The notes: a model not told the origin generated them from the sequence alone. A stretch of 64,000 bases of DNA from Symsagittifera roscoffensis (GCF_963678635.1 NC_087067.1:58204287-58268286); one strand, 5' to 3'; shown: positions 39,396 through 52,783, counted from the first letter of the stretch. Translations and numbers: made by a program.

Positions 39396-39888
39396 TTAAC
39401 ACCCCGAAAAAGCGTCGCTGGGTGTTTCAAAGATGTCAAAACTGAAGAAACATTCAGTAGCCAAGACCAAAAGCAAGTGGAAACTACCAATTTGTGACAA
39501 CTTTATTGATACAAAACCACTCCAGCGCGAATTCGCGAGTGCAACAATCGCAACACTAGTAGATTTGAATAAATGAACAAAAATGAGCACATCAAAAAAA
39601 CTATGTCAACCAGTCACTGTGATCAAAAATGGAAAAACTTGTAGCGAGAAAAACCGCATCACTGATAGTCACATAAAAAGACATGATTCCAGTAAAAAAA
39701 GTGAAAACAATATTTAAGCCTTCCCAGGTACCCTTACCAAGTTATAAAGGCATCACCAAACCCAAAAAGGCACCACTGCCTTTCAAATTTGTGAAAACTC
39801 AGATAATGTCTGGTAGTCAAGACCAAAAAGAAAGAAAAATTGCCAGTACTGTGACCACAATATTTTTCGAACAAAAAATCACCACAGC

Positions 39889-40098
39889 GCAAATTCGCTT
39901 CTGCAACTATCGCCTACCCAGTAGTTTTGACGAATGAAACAACAATGAACACATAAAGATGACTTAACTAGCCACACACTGTCCTCAAAGATCGCAAATT
40001 CGCTTCTGCAACTATCGCCTAACCAGTAAATTTGACGAATGAAACAACAATGAACACATCAAGATGACTTAACTAGCCACACACTGTCCTCAAAAATG
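39889..40098. repeat. Internal duplication of about 105 bp, copy pair 5
   Basis: The second copy starts at 39994 after the same join. It is the first of three consecutive units that all carry the duplication. The first copy contains CACATAAAGATGAC, a variant also seen in pair 7. Confidence 0.85.
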
Positions 40099-40718
40099 AA
40101 AAAAAAAATTGTACCACAAAAAATCGCATCAAAGATGAACACAAAAAAGACATATTTCAGAAACACAAATAGCAAAATTAAAAACTTAGTACTCCCAGGA
40201 ACCGTCAGCATGTCCACAACGCATTAACACCCCGAAAAAGCGTCGCTGGGTGTTTCAAAGATGTCAAAACTGAAGAATCATTCAGTAGCCAAGACCAAAA
40301 GCAAGTGGAAACTACCAATTTGTGACAACTTTATTGATACAAAACCACTCCAGCGCGAATTCGCGAGTGCAACAATCGCAACACTAGTAGATTTGACTAA
40401 ATGAACAAAAATGAGCACATCAAAAAAACTATGTCAACCAGTCACTGTGATCAAAAATGGAAAAATTTGTAGCGAGAAAAACCGCATCACTGATAGTCAC
40501 ATAAAAAGACATGATTCCAGTAAAAAAAAAGTGAAATCAATATTTAAGCCTTCCCAGGTACCCTTAACAAGTTATAAAGGCATCACCAAACCCAAAAAGG
40601 CACTACTGCCTTTCAAATTTGTGAAAACTCAAATAATGTCTGGTAGTCAAGACCAAAAAGAAAGAAAAATAGCCAGTACTGTGACGACAATTTTTTTCGA
40701 GCAAAAAATCACTACAGC

Positions 40719-40928
40719 GCAAATTCGCTTCTGCAACTATCGCCTACCCAGTAGATTTGACGAATGAAACAACAATGAACACACAAAGATGACTTAACTA
40801 GCCACACACTGTCCTCAAAGATCGCAAATTCGCTTCTGCAACTATCGCCTAACCAGTAAATTTGACGAATGAAACAACAATGAACACATCAAGATGACTT
40901 AACTAGCCACACACTGTCCTCAAAAATG
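40719..40928. repeat. Internal duplication of about 105 bp, copy pair 6
   Basis: The second copy starts at 40824. Middle of the three tandem 830-bp units. The first copy reads CACACAAAGATGAC. Confidence 0.85.
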
Positions 40929-41546
40929 AAAAAAAAAATTGTACCGCAAAAAATCGCATCAAAGATGAACACAAAAAAGACATATTTCAGAAACACAAAT
41001 AGCAAAATTAAAAACTTAGTACTCCCAGGAACCGTCAGCATGTCCACAACGCATTAACACCCCGAAAAAGCGTCGCTGGGTGTTTCAAAGATGTCAAAAC
41101 TGAAGAAACATTCAGTAGCCAAGACCAAAAGCAAGTGGAAACTACCAATTTGTGACAACTTTATTGATACAAAACCAATCCAGCGCGAATTCGCGAGTGC
41201 AACAATCGCAACACTAGTAGATTTGAATAAATGAACAAAAATGAGCACATCAAAAAAACTATGTCAACCGTCACTGTGATCATAAATGGAAAATTTTGTA
41301 GCGAGAAAAACCGCATCACTGATAGTCACATAAAAAGACATGATTCCAGTAAAAAAAAGTGAAATCAATATTTAAGCCTTCCCAGGTACCCTTAACAAGT
41401 TATCAAGGCATCACCAAACCCAAAAAGGCAACACTGCCTTTCAAATTTGGGAAAACTCAAATAATGTCTGGTAGTCAAGACCAAAAAGAAAGAAAAATTG
41501 CCAGTACTCTGACGACAATTTTTTTCGAACAAAAAATCACCACAGC

Positions 41547-41756
41547 GCAAATTCGCTTCTGCAACTATCGCCTACCCAGTAGATTTGACGAATGAAACAA
41601 CAATGAACACATAAAGATGACTTAACTAGCCACACACTGTCCTCAAAGATCGCAAATTCGCTTCTGCAACTATCGCTTAACCAGTAAGTTTGACGAATGA
41701 AACAACAATGAACACATCAAGATGACTTAACTAGCCACACACTGTCCTCAAAAATG
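41547..41756. repeat. Internal duplication of about 105 bp, copy pair 7
   Basis: First copy 41547-41651 and second copy 41652-41756, an exact offset of 105 bp at three checked points. The second copy reads CTTAACCAGTAAGTTTGACG. Last of the three tandem 830-bp units. Confidence 0.85.
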
Positions 41757-42601
41757 AAAAAAAAAATTGTACCACAAAAAATCGCATCAAAGATGAACAC
41801 AAAAAAGACATATTTCAGAAACACAAATAGCAAAACTAAAAACTTAGTACTCCCAGGAACCGTCAGCATGTCCACAACGAATTAACACCCCGAAAAAGCG
41901 TCCCTGGGTATTTCAAAGATGTCAAAACTGAAGAAACATTCAGTAGCCAGGACCAAAAGATAGTGGAAACTACCAATTTGTGACAACTTTATTGAGACAA
42001 AATCACTCCATCGCGAATTAGCTAGTGCAACAATCGCAACACGAGTAGAATTGAATAAATGAACAAAAAAGAGCACATCAAAAAAACTATGTCAGCCAGT
42101 CACTGTGATCAAAAAATGGAAAAACGTGTAACGAGAAAAACCGCATCACTGACAGACACATAAAAAGACATGATTCCAGGAAAAAAATTGAAATCAACAA
42201 TTAAGCCTTCCCAGGTACCCTTAACAAGTTATAAAGGCATCACCAAACCCAAAAAAGCACCAATGCCTTTAAAATTTGTGAAAACTCAAATATTGTCTGG
42301 TAGTCAAGACCAAAAAGAAAGAAAAACTGCCAGTAATGTGACGACATTTTTTCGAACAAAAAATCACCACAGCGCAAATTCGCTTCTGCAACTACCACCT
42401 AACCAGCAAAATTGACGAATGAAACAACAATGAACACATCAAGATGACTTAACAAGCCACACACTGTCCTCAAAAATGAAAAAACTTGTACCACAAAAAA
42501 CCGCATAAAAGATGAACACAGAAAAATACATATTTCAGAAACATTAACACCAAAATCAAAAACATAGTACTCCCAGGAGCCGTCAGCATGGCCACAACGC
42601 A

Positions 42602-45600
42602 TTAACATCCCGAAAAAGCGTCGCTGGGTATTTCAAAGATGTCAAAACTGAAGAAACATTCAGTTGCCAAGACCAAAAGCAAGTGGAAACTATCAATTTG
42701 TGACAACTTTATTGAGAAAAAAACACTCCAGCGCGAATTTGCTAGTGCAACAATCGTAACACTAGTAGACTTGAATAAATGAACAAAAATGAGCACATCA
42801 AAAAAACTATGTCAACCAGTCACTGTGATCAAAAATGGAAAAACTTGTAACGAGAAAAGCCGCATCACTGATAGACACATAAAAAGACATGATTCCAGTA
42901 AAAAAAATGAAATCAAAAATTAAGCCTTCCCAGGTACCCTTAACAAGTTATTATGGCATCATCAAACCCAAAAAGGCACCACTGCCTTTCAAATTTGTAA
43001 AAACTTAAATAATGTCTGGTAGTCAAAAACAAAAAGAAAGAAAAACTGCCAGTTATGTGACGACATTTTTTTCGAACAAAAACTCACCACAGCGCAAATT
43101 CACTTCTGCAACTATCGCTTTCCTAGTAGATTTGACGAATGAAACAATAATGAACACATCAAGATGACTTAACAAGCCACACATTGTCCTCAAAAATGAA
43201 AAAACTTGTACCACAAAAAACCGCATAAAGATGAACACAGAAAAAGACATATTTCAGAAACATTAACACCAAAATCAAAAACATAGAACTCTCAGGAGCC
43301 GTCAGCATGGTCACAACGCATTAACACCCCGAAAAAGCGTCGCTGGGTATTTCAAAGATGTCAAAACTGAAGAAACCTTCAGTTGCCAAGACCAAAAGCA
43401 AGTGGAAACTATCAATTTGTGACAACGTTATTGAGACAAAAACACTCCAGCGCGAATTCGCGAGTGCAACAATCGCAACATTAGTAGTTTTGAAAAAATG
43501 AACAAACATGAGCACATCAAAAAAACTATATCAACCAGTCACTGTGATCAAAAATGGAAAAACTTGTAACGAGAAAAACCGCATCACTGATAGACACATA
43601 AAAAGACATGATTCCAGTAAAAAAAGTGAAATCAATATTCAAGCCTTCCCAGGTATCCTTAACAAGTTATAAAGGCATCACCAAACCCAAAAAAGCACCA
43701 ATGCCTTTAAACTTTGTGAAAACTCAAATAATGTCTGGTAGTCAAGACCAAAAAGAAAGAAAAACTGCCAGTAATGTGACGACTTTTTTTTCGAACAAAA
43801 AATCACCACAGCGCAAATTCGCTTCTGCAACTACCACCTAAACAGCAAAATTGACGAATGAAACAACAATGAACACATCAAGATTACTTAACAAGCCACA
43901 CACTGTCCTCAAAAATGAAAAAACGTGTACCACAAAAAACCGCATAAAAGATGAACACAGAAAAATACATATTTCAGAAACATTAACACCAAAATCAAAA
44001 ACATAGTATTCCCAGGAGCCGTCAGCATGGCCACACCGCATTAACATCCCGAAAAAGCGTCGCTGGGTATTTCAAAGATGTCAAAACTGAAGAAACATTC
44101 AGTTGCCAAGACCAAAAGCAAGTGGAAACTATCAATTTGTGACAACTTTATTGAGAAAAAACACTCCAGCGAGAATTTGCTAGTGCAACAATCGTAACAC
44201 TAGTAGACTTGAATAAATGAACAAAAATGAGCACATCAAAAAAACTATGTCAACCAGTCACTGTGATCAAAAATGGAAAAACTTGTAACGAGAAAAACCG
44301 CATCACTGATAGACACATAAAAAGACATGATTCCAGTAAAAAAATGAAATCAAAAATTAAGCCTTCCCAGGTACCCTTAACAAGTTATTATGGCATCATC
44401 AAACCCAAAAACGCACCACTGCCTTTCAAATTTGTGAAAACTGAAATAATGTCTGGTAGTCAAGACCAAAAAGAAAGAAAAACTGCCAGTAATATGACGA
44501 CATTTTTTTCGAACGAAAAATCACCACAGCGCAAATTCGCTTCTGCAACTACCACCTAACCAGCAAAATTGACGAATGAAACAACAATGAACACATCAAG
44601 ATGACTTAACAAGCCACACACTGTCCTCAAAAATGAAAAAACTTGTACCACAAAAAACCGCATAAAAGATGAACACAGAAAAATACATATTTCAGAAACA
44701 TTAACACCAAAATCAAAAACATAGTACTCCCAGGAGCCGTCAGCATGGCCACAACGCATTAACATCCCGAAAAAGCGTCGCTGGGTATTTCAAAGATGTC
44801 AAAACTGAAGAAACCTTCAGTTGCCAAGACCAAAAGCAAGTGGAAACTATCAATTTGTGACAACGTTATTGAGACAAAAACACTCCAGCGCGAATTCGCG
44901 AGTGCAACAATCGCAACATTAGTAGTTTTGAAAAAATGAACAAACATGAGCACATCAAAAAAACTATGTCAACCAGTCACTGTGATCAAAAATGGAAAAA
45001 CTTGTAACGAGAAAAACCGCATCACTGATAGACACATAAAAAGACATGATTCCAGTAAAAAAATGAAATCAAAAATTAAGCCTTCCCAGGTACCCTTAAC
45101 AAGTTATTATGGCATCATCAAACCCAAAAACGCACCACTGCCTTTCAAATTTGTGAAAACTGAAATAATGTCTGGTAGTCAAGACCAAAAAGAAAGAAAA
45201 ACTGCCAGTAATATGACGACATTTTTTTCGAACGAAAAATCACCACAGCGCAAATTCGCTTCTGCAACTACCACCTAACCAGCAAAATTGACGAATGAAA
45301 CAACAATGAACACATCAAGATGACTAAACAAGCCACACACTGTCCTCAAAAATGAAAAAACTTGTACCACAAAAAACCGCATAAAAGATGAACACAGAAA
45401 AATACATATTTCAGAAACATTAACACCAAAATCAAAAACATAGTACTCCCAGGAGCCGTCAGCATGGCCACAACGCATTAACATCCCGAAAAAGCGTCGC
45501 TGGGTATTTCAAAGATGTCAAAACTGAAGAAACCTTCAGTTGCCAAGACCAAAAGCAAGTGGAAACTATCAATTTGTGACAACGTTATTGAGACAAAAAC

Positions 45601-48353
45601 ACTCCAGCGCGAATTCGCGAGTGCAACAATCGCAACATTAGTAGTTTTGAAAAAATGAACAAACATGAGCACATCAAAAAAACTATATCAACCAGTCACT
45701 GTGATCAAAAATGGAAAAACTTGTAACGAGAAAAACCGCATCACTGATAGACACATAAAAAGACATGATTCCAGTAAAAAAAGTGAAATCAATATTCAAG
45801 CCTTCCCAGGTATCCTTAACAAGTTATAAAGGCATCACCAAACCCAAAAAAGCACCAATGCCTTTAAACTTTGTGAAAACTCAAATAATGTCTGGTAGTC
45901 AAGACCAAAAAGAAAGAAAAACTGCCAGTAATGTGACGACTTTTTTTTCGAACAAAAAATCACCACAGCGCAAATTCGCTTCTGCAACTACCACCTAAAC
46001 AGCAAAATTGACGAATGAAACAACATTGAACACATCAAGATTACTTAACAAGCCACAAACTGTCCTCAAAAATGAAAAAACGTGTACCACAAAAAACCGC
46101 ATAAAAGATGAACACAGAAAAATACATATTTCAGAAACATTAACACCAAAATCAAAAACATAGTATTCCCAGGAGCCGTCAGCATGGCCACACCGCATTA
46201 ACATCCCGAAAAAGCGTCGCTGGGTATTTCAAAGATGTCAAAACTGAAGAAACATTCAGTTGCCAAGACCAAAAGCAAGTGGAAACTATCAATTTGTGAC
46301 AACTTTATTGAGAAAAAACACTCCAGCGCGAATTTGCTAGTGCAACAATCGTAACACTAGTAGACTTGAATAAATGAACAAAAATGAGCACATCAAAAAA
46401 ACTATGTCAACCAGTCACTGTGATCAAAAATGGAAAAACTTGTAACGAGAAAAACCGCATCACTGATAGACACATAAAAAGACATGATTCCAGTAAAAAA
46501 ATGAAATCAAAAACTATGCCTTCCCAGGTACCCTTAACAAGTTATTATGGCATCATCAAACCCAAAAACGCACCACTGCCTTTCAAATTTGTGAAAACTG
46601 AAATAATGTCTGGTAGTCAAGACCAAAAAGAAAGAAAAACTGCCAGTAATATGACGACATTTTTTTCGAACGAAAAATCACCACAGCGCAAATTCGCTTC
46701 TGCAACTACCACCTAACCAGCAAAATTGACGAATGAAACAACAATGAACACATCAAGATGACTTAACAAGCCACACACTGTCCTCAAAAATGAAAAAACT
46801 TGTACCACAAAAAACCGCATAAAAGATGAACACAGAAAAATACATATTTCAGAAACATTAACACCAAAATCAAAAACATAGTACTCCCAGGAGCCGTCAG
46901 CATGGCCACAACGCATTAACATCCCGAAAAAGCGTCGCTGGGTATTTCAAAGATGTCAAAACTGAAGAAACCTTCAGTTGCCAAGACCAAAAGCAAGTGG
47001 AAACTATCAATTTGTGACAACTTTATTGAGACAAAAACACTCCAGCGCGAATTCGCGAGTGCAACAATCGCAACATTAGTAGTTTTCAAAAAAATGAACA
47101 AAAATGAGCACATCAAAAAAACTATATCAACCAGTCACTGTGATCAAAAATGGAAAAACTTGTAACGAGAAAAACCGCATCACTGATAGACACATAAAAA
47201 GACATGATTCCAGTAAAAAAAAAGAAATCACTATTTAAGCCTTCCCAGGTACCCTTAACAAGTTATAAATGCATCACCAAACCCAAAAAAGCACCAATGC
47301 CTTTAAAATTTGTGAAAACTCAAATAATGTCTGGTAGTCAAGACCAAAAAGAAAGAAAAACTGCCAGTAATGTGACGACATTTTTTTCGAACAAAAAATC
47401 ACCACAGCGCAAATTCGCTTCTGCAACTACCACCTAACCAGCAAAATTGACGAATGAAACAACATTGAACACATCAAGATGACTTAACAAGCCACACACT
47501 GTCCTCAAAAATGAAAAAACTTGTACCACAAAAAACCGCATAAAAGATGAACACAGAAAAATACATATTTCAGAAACAATAACACCAAAATCAAAAACAT
47601 AGTACTCCCAGGAGCCGTCAGCATGGCCACAACGCATTAACATCCCGAAAAGCGTCGCTGGGTATTTCAAAGATGTCAAAATTGAAGAAACATTCAGTTG
47701 CCAAGACCAAAAGCAAGTGGAAACTATCAATTTGTGACAACTTTATTGAGAAAAAAACACTCCAGCGCGAATTTGCTAGTGCAACAATCGTAACAAGGTT
47801 AGACTTGAATAAATGAACAAAAATGAGCACATCAAAAAAACTATGTCAACCAGTCACTGTGATCAAAAATGGAAAAACTTGTAACGAGAAAAACCGCATC
47901 ACTGATAGACACATAAAAAGACATGATTCCAGTAAAAAAAATGAAATCAAAAATTAAGCCTTCCCAGGTACCCTTAACAAGTCATTTGGCATCATCAAAC
48001 CCAAAAAGGCACCACTGCCTTTCAAATTTGTGAAAACTCAAATAATGTCTGGTAGTCAAAAACAGAAAGAAAGAAAAACTGCCAGTTATGTGACGACATT
48101 TTTTTCGAACAAAAACTCACCACAGCGCGAATTCACTTCTGCAACTATCGCTTTCCTAGTAGATTTGACGAATGAAACAATAATGAACACATCAAGATGA
48201 CTTAACAAGCCACACACTGTCCTCAAAAATGAAAAAACTTGTACCACAAAAAACCGCATAAAGATGAACACAGAAAAAGACATATTTCAGAAACATTAAC
48301 ACCAAAATCAAAAACATAGTACTCCCAGGAGCCGTCAGCATGGTCACAACGCA
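42602..48353. repeat. Nested 2157-bp and 5.03-kb higher-order repeats in satellite B
   Basis: Two subtypes alternate: one with GTAGACTTGAATAAATG (42602, 44041, 46198, 47637) and one with AACCTTCAGTTGCC and GTAGTTTTGAAAAAATG (43321, 44759, 45478, 46916, 48354). Units 43321, 44041 and 44759 recur at 45478, 46198 and 46916, each offset 2157 bp, with few differences. Units 42602 and 43321 also correspond to 47637 and 48354, an offset near 5034 bp or seven units. All share CAGGAGCCGTCAGCATGG and AAAAATACATATTTC or AAAGACATATTTC. Confidence 0.85.
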
Positions 48354-51300
48354 TTAACACCCCGAAAAAGCGTCGCTGGGTATTTCAAAGATGTCAAAAC
48401 TGAAGAAACCTTCAGTTGCCAAGACCAAAAGCAAGTGGAAACTATCAATTTGTGACAACTTTATTGAGACAAAAACTCCAGCGCGAATTCGCGAGTGCAA
48501 CAATCGCAACATTAGTAGTTTTGAAAAAATGAACAAAAATGAGCACATCAAAAAAACTATATCAACCAGTCACTGTGATCAAAAATGGAAAAACTTGTAA
48601 CGAGAAAAACCGCATCACTGATAGACACATAAAAAGACATGATCCCAGAAAAAAAAAGTGAAATCAATAATTAAATTTCCCAGGTACCCTTAACAAGTTA
48701 TAAAGGCATCAACAAACCCAAAAAGGCACCACTGCCTTTCAAATGTGTGAAAACTCAAATAATGTCTGGTAGTCAAGACCAAAAAGAAAGAAAAACTGCC
48801 AGTACTGTGACGACAATTTTTTTCGAAAAAAAAATTCACCACAGCGCAAATTCGCTTCTGCAACTATCGCCTAACCAGTAAATTTGACGAATGAAACAAC
48901 AGTGAACACATCAAGATGACTTAACTAGCCACACACTGCCCTCAAAAATGAAAAAATTTGTACCACAAAAAATCGCATCAAAGATGAACACAAAAAAAGA
49001 CATATTTCAGAAACAGAAATAGCAAAATTAAAAATTTAGTACTCCCAGGAACTGTCAGCATGTCCACAACGCATTAACAACCCAAAAAAGCGTCGCTGGT
49101 AATTTCAAAGATGTCAAAACTGAAGAAACACTTAATAGCCAAGACCAAAAGCAAGTGGAAACTACCAATTTGTGACAATTTTTTGAGACAAAAACACTCC
49201 AGCGCGAATTCGCGAGTGCAACAATCGCAACACTAGTAGGATCGAATAAATGAACAAAAATAAGCACATCAAAAAAACTATGTCAACCAGTCACTGTGAT
49301 CAAAAATGGAAAAACTTGTAACGAGAAAAACCGCATCACTGATAGACACATAAAAAGACATGATTCCAGGAAAAAAAAAGTGAAATCAATAATTAAGCCT
49401 TCCCAGGTACCCTTAACAAGTTATAAAGGCATCACCAAACCCAAAAAAGCACCACTGCCTTTCAAACTTGTGAAAATTCAAATAATGTCTGGTAGTCAAG
49501 ACCAAAAAGGAAGAAAAACTGCCAGTACTGTGACGACAATTTTTTTCGAACAAAAAAACACCACAGCGCAAATTCGCTTCTGCAACTATCGCCTAACCAG
49601 TAAATTTGACGAATGAAACAACAATGAACACATCAAGATGACTTAACTAGCCACATACAGTCCTCAAAAATGAAAACAACTTGTACCACAAAAAACCGCA
49701 TAAAAGATGAACACAGAAAAAGACATATTTCAGAAACATTAACTTCAAAATCAAACAATTAGTACTCCCAGGAACCGTCAGCATAGCCCCAACGCAATAA
49801 CACTCCGAAAAAGCGTCGCTGGGTATTTCAAAGATGTCAAAACTGAAGAAATATTCAGTAGCCAAGGCCAAAAGCAAGTGGAAACTACCAATTTGTGACA
49901 ACTTTATTGAGAAAAAAACACTCCAGCGCGAATTCGCTAGTGCAACAATCGCATTTTAGTAGAATTGAATAAAAGAACATATATGGGCACATCAAAAAAA
50001 ACTATGTCAACCAGTCACTGTGATCAAAAAAGGAAAAACTTGTAACGAGAAAAACCGCATCACTGATAGACACATAAAAAGACATGATTCCAGTAAAAAA
50101 AAGTGAAATCAATAATTAAGCCTTCCAAGGTACCCTTAACAAGATATAAAGGCATTACCAAACCCAAAAAGGCACCACTGTCTTTGAAATTTGTGAAAAC
50201 TCAAATAATGTCGGGTAGTCAAGACCAAAAAGAAAGAAAAACTGCCAGTACTGTGACGACAATTTTTTTCGAGAAAAAAAATCACCACAGCGCAAATTCG
50301 CTTCTGTAACTATCGCTTTCCTAGTAGATCTGACGAATGAAACAACAATGAACACATCAAGATAACTTAACTAGCCACACACTGTCCTCAAAAATGAAAA
50401 ACCTTGTACCACAAAAAACCGCATAAAAGATGAACACAGAAAAAGACATATTTCAGAAAAACAAATACCAAAATTAAAAACTTAGTACACCCAGGAACCT
50501 TCAGCACGTCCACAACGCATTAACACCCCGAAAAAGCGTCGCTGGGTAATTCAAAGATGTCAAAACTGAAGAAACATTCAGTAGCCAAGACCAAATGCAA
50601 GTGGAAACTACCAATTTGTGACAACTTTATTGAGAAAAAAACACTCCAGCGCGAATTCGCTAGTGCAACAATCGCAACACTAGTAGAATTGAATAAATGA
50701 ACAAAAATGAGCACATCAAAAAAACTATGTCAACCAGTCATTGTGATCAAAAAAGGAAAAACTTGTAACGAGAAAAAAAGCATCACTGATAGACACATAA
50801 AAAACATGATTCCAGTAAGAAAAAAGTGAAATCAATAATTAAGCCTTCCCAGGTACCCTTAACAAGTTATAAAGGCATCACCAAACCCAAAAAGGCACCA
50901 CTGCCTTTCAAATTTGTGAAAACTCAAATAATGTCTGGTAGTCAAGACCAAAAAGAAAGAAAAACTGCCAGTAGGGTGACGACATTATTTTCGAACAAAA
51001 AATCACCACAGAGCAAATTCGCTTCTGCAACTATCGCCTAACCAGTAAATTTGACGAATGAAACAATAATGAACACACCAAGATGGCTTAACTAGCCACA
51101 CACTGTCCTCAAAAATGAAAAAAATTTGTACCACAAAAAATCGCATCAAAGATGAACACAGAAAAAGACATATTTCAAAAACATTAACACCAAAATCGAA
51201 AACTTAGTACTCCCAGGAACCGTCAGCATGGCCACAACGCATTAACACCCCGAAAAAGCGTCGCTTGGTATTTCAAAGATGTCAAAACTAAATAAACATT

Positions 51301-51792
51301 CAGTAGCCAAGACCAAAAGCAAGTGGAAACTACCAATTTGTGACAACTTTATTGGGACAAAAACACTCCAGCGCGATTTCGCTAGTGCAACAATCGCAAC
51401 ACTAGTATAATTGAATAAATAAACAAAAATGAGCACATCAAAAAAACGATGTCAACCAGTCACTGTGATCAAAAATGGAAAAACTTGTAACGAGAAAAGC
51501 CGCATCACTGATAGACACATAAAAAGACATGATTCCAGGAAAAAAAAGTGAAAACAATAATTAGGCCTTCCCAGGTACCCTTCACAAGTTATAAAGGCTT
51601 TACCAAACCCAAAAAGGCAGCACTTGCTTTCAAATTTGTGAAAACTCAAATAATGTCTGGTAGTCAAGACCAAAAAGAAAGAAAAACTGCCAGTACTGTG
51701 ACGACAATTTTTTTTCGAACAAACAATCACCACAGCGCAAATTCGCTTCTGCAACTATCGCCTAACCAGTAAATTTGACGAATGAAACAACA
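48354..51792. repeat. Right-edge satellite B units
   Basis: These are ordinary-length units (48354, 49074, 49797, 50520, 51242) with scattered unique changes and no clear higher-order pattern. The last unit carries GGCTTTACC and GGCAGCACTTGCTTTC (51596-51632), the same kind of variants as the first units at the other end. The array stops within half-unit 1, after ACGAATGAAACAACAA. Confidence 0.8.
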
Positions 51793-51800
51793 AGAAATCT
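51780..51800. other. Junction satellite B to satellite A (right)
   Basis: Satellite B ends in GAATGAAACAACAA at about 51792 and satellite A resumes with GAAATCTGACAAATGATAAC. The A sequence restarts at unit position about 43 (counted from the anchor), whereas on the left it stops at position about 108, so roughly 65 bp of A sequence is present on both sides. The first 30 bp of A are degraded relative to family consensus. Confidence 0.85.
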
Positions 51801-52783
51801 GACAAATGATAACAAAAGCAATCATCAAAAAACAGCAAAAAACAGTTTTTCTATTTAAAAAATTCAATCAGGAAGTAGAAAAGAGCTGGTTTTATTAATA
51901 AACAGTGTCTTGGAGGATATTTTGATCTATCATTTAAGACTTAAAAAGAATTTTTTTTCCGGAAAAAAAAAGTTTCAAAAAATTACAAGTGTTAACTTTG
52001 TAGGTCCAGACCCCAGATTACTGGAAATAGGCGCAAAATGATGCACACATTGAGCACTTAAACTGAAGATTAAAAAAATAAAGGGTGTCAGAGGGCTGGC
52101 TCAAGAGACACAGCCCTCTGACCTGTACCCATATGCCAGAAAATCTGACACATGGGTACAAAAAAAATCATCAAAAAACAGCAAAAAACAGTTTTCTTTG
52201 TTTAAAAAATTCAACCAGGAAGTAGAAAAGAGCTGGTCTTATTAATAAACAGTGTCTTAGAGGATATTTTGATCTATCATTTAAGACTTGAAGAGATTTT
52301 TTTTTGTTTGAAAAAAAAGTTTCAAAAAATTACGTGTTAACTTTGTAGGTCCAGACCCCAGATTACTGGAAATAGGCGCAAAATGACGCACACATTGAGC
52401 ACTTAAACTGAAGATCAAAAAAAAATAAAGGTTGTCAGAGGGCTGGCTCAAGAGGCACAGCCCTCTGACTTGTACCCATATGCGAGAAAATCTGACACAT
52501 GGATACAAAAAAAAATCATCAAAAAACAGCAAAAAAACAGTTTTCTTTGTTTAAAAAATTCAACCAGGAAGTAAAAAAGAGCTGGTATTTTTGATAAACA
52601 GTGTCTTGGATGATATTTTGATCTATCTTTTAAGACTTAAAGAGATTTTTTTTTTTTGAAAAAAAAATTTCAAAAAATTACAAGTGTTAACTTTGTAGGT
52701 CCAGACCCCAGATTACTGGAAATAGGCGCAAAATGACGCACACATTGAGCACTTAAACTGAAGATCAAAAAAAAATAAAGGAT

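Larger units (their letters stand above)
39396..41881. repeat. Tandem run of three 828-830 bp satellite B units
   Basis: Units at 39396, 40224 and 41054 each carry the 105-bp internal duplication and share GGGTGTTTCAAAGATG, TTGATACAAAACCA, TGTAGCGAGAAAAACC and CTGATAGTCACATAA. The lengthened unit was itself amplified in tandem here, unlike the single lengthened units elsewhere. Confidence 0.85.
5662..51792. repeat. Satellite B array (63 units of about 720 bp)
   Basis: This is a head-to-tail array unrelated by eye to satellite A. The anchor TTA just before AAAAAGCGTCGCTGGGTA falls at 6078, 6803, 7518, 8234, 8946, 9634, 10368, 11105, 11828, 12548, 13263, 13984, 14701, 15418, 16138, 16861, 17583, 18308, 19029, 19755, 20476, 21196, 21804, 22528, 23249, 23969, 24690, 25411, 26020, 26741, 27571, 28292, 29010, 29730, 30449, 31275, 31996, 32717, 33438, 34160, 34876, 35700, 36419, 37135, 37959, 38680, 39396, 40224, 41054, 41882, 42602, 43321, 44041, 44759, 45478, 46198, 46916, 47637, 48354, 49074, 49797, 50520 and 51242. 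Most units are 715-725 bp. Two are about 608 bp and seven are 824-831 bp. All copies have the same orientation. No gene or other element interrupts the array. KpnI (GGTACC) and EcoRI (GAATTC) sites recur roughly once per unit. Confidence 0.97.

Noticed and set aside
5662-51792. Satellite B as a single large transposon inserted in satellite A
   Set aside because: No terminal inverted or long terminal repeats, no transposase or reverse transcriptase, and no short target duplication at the junctions.
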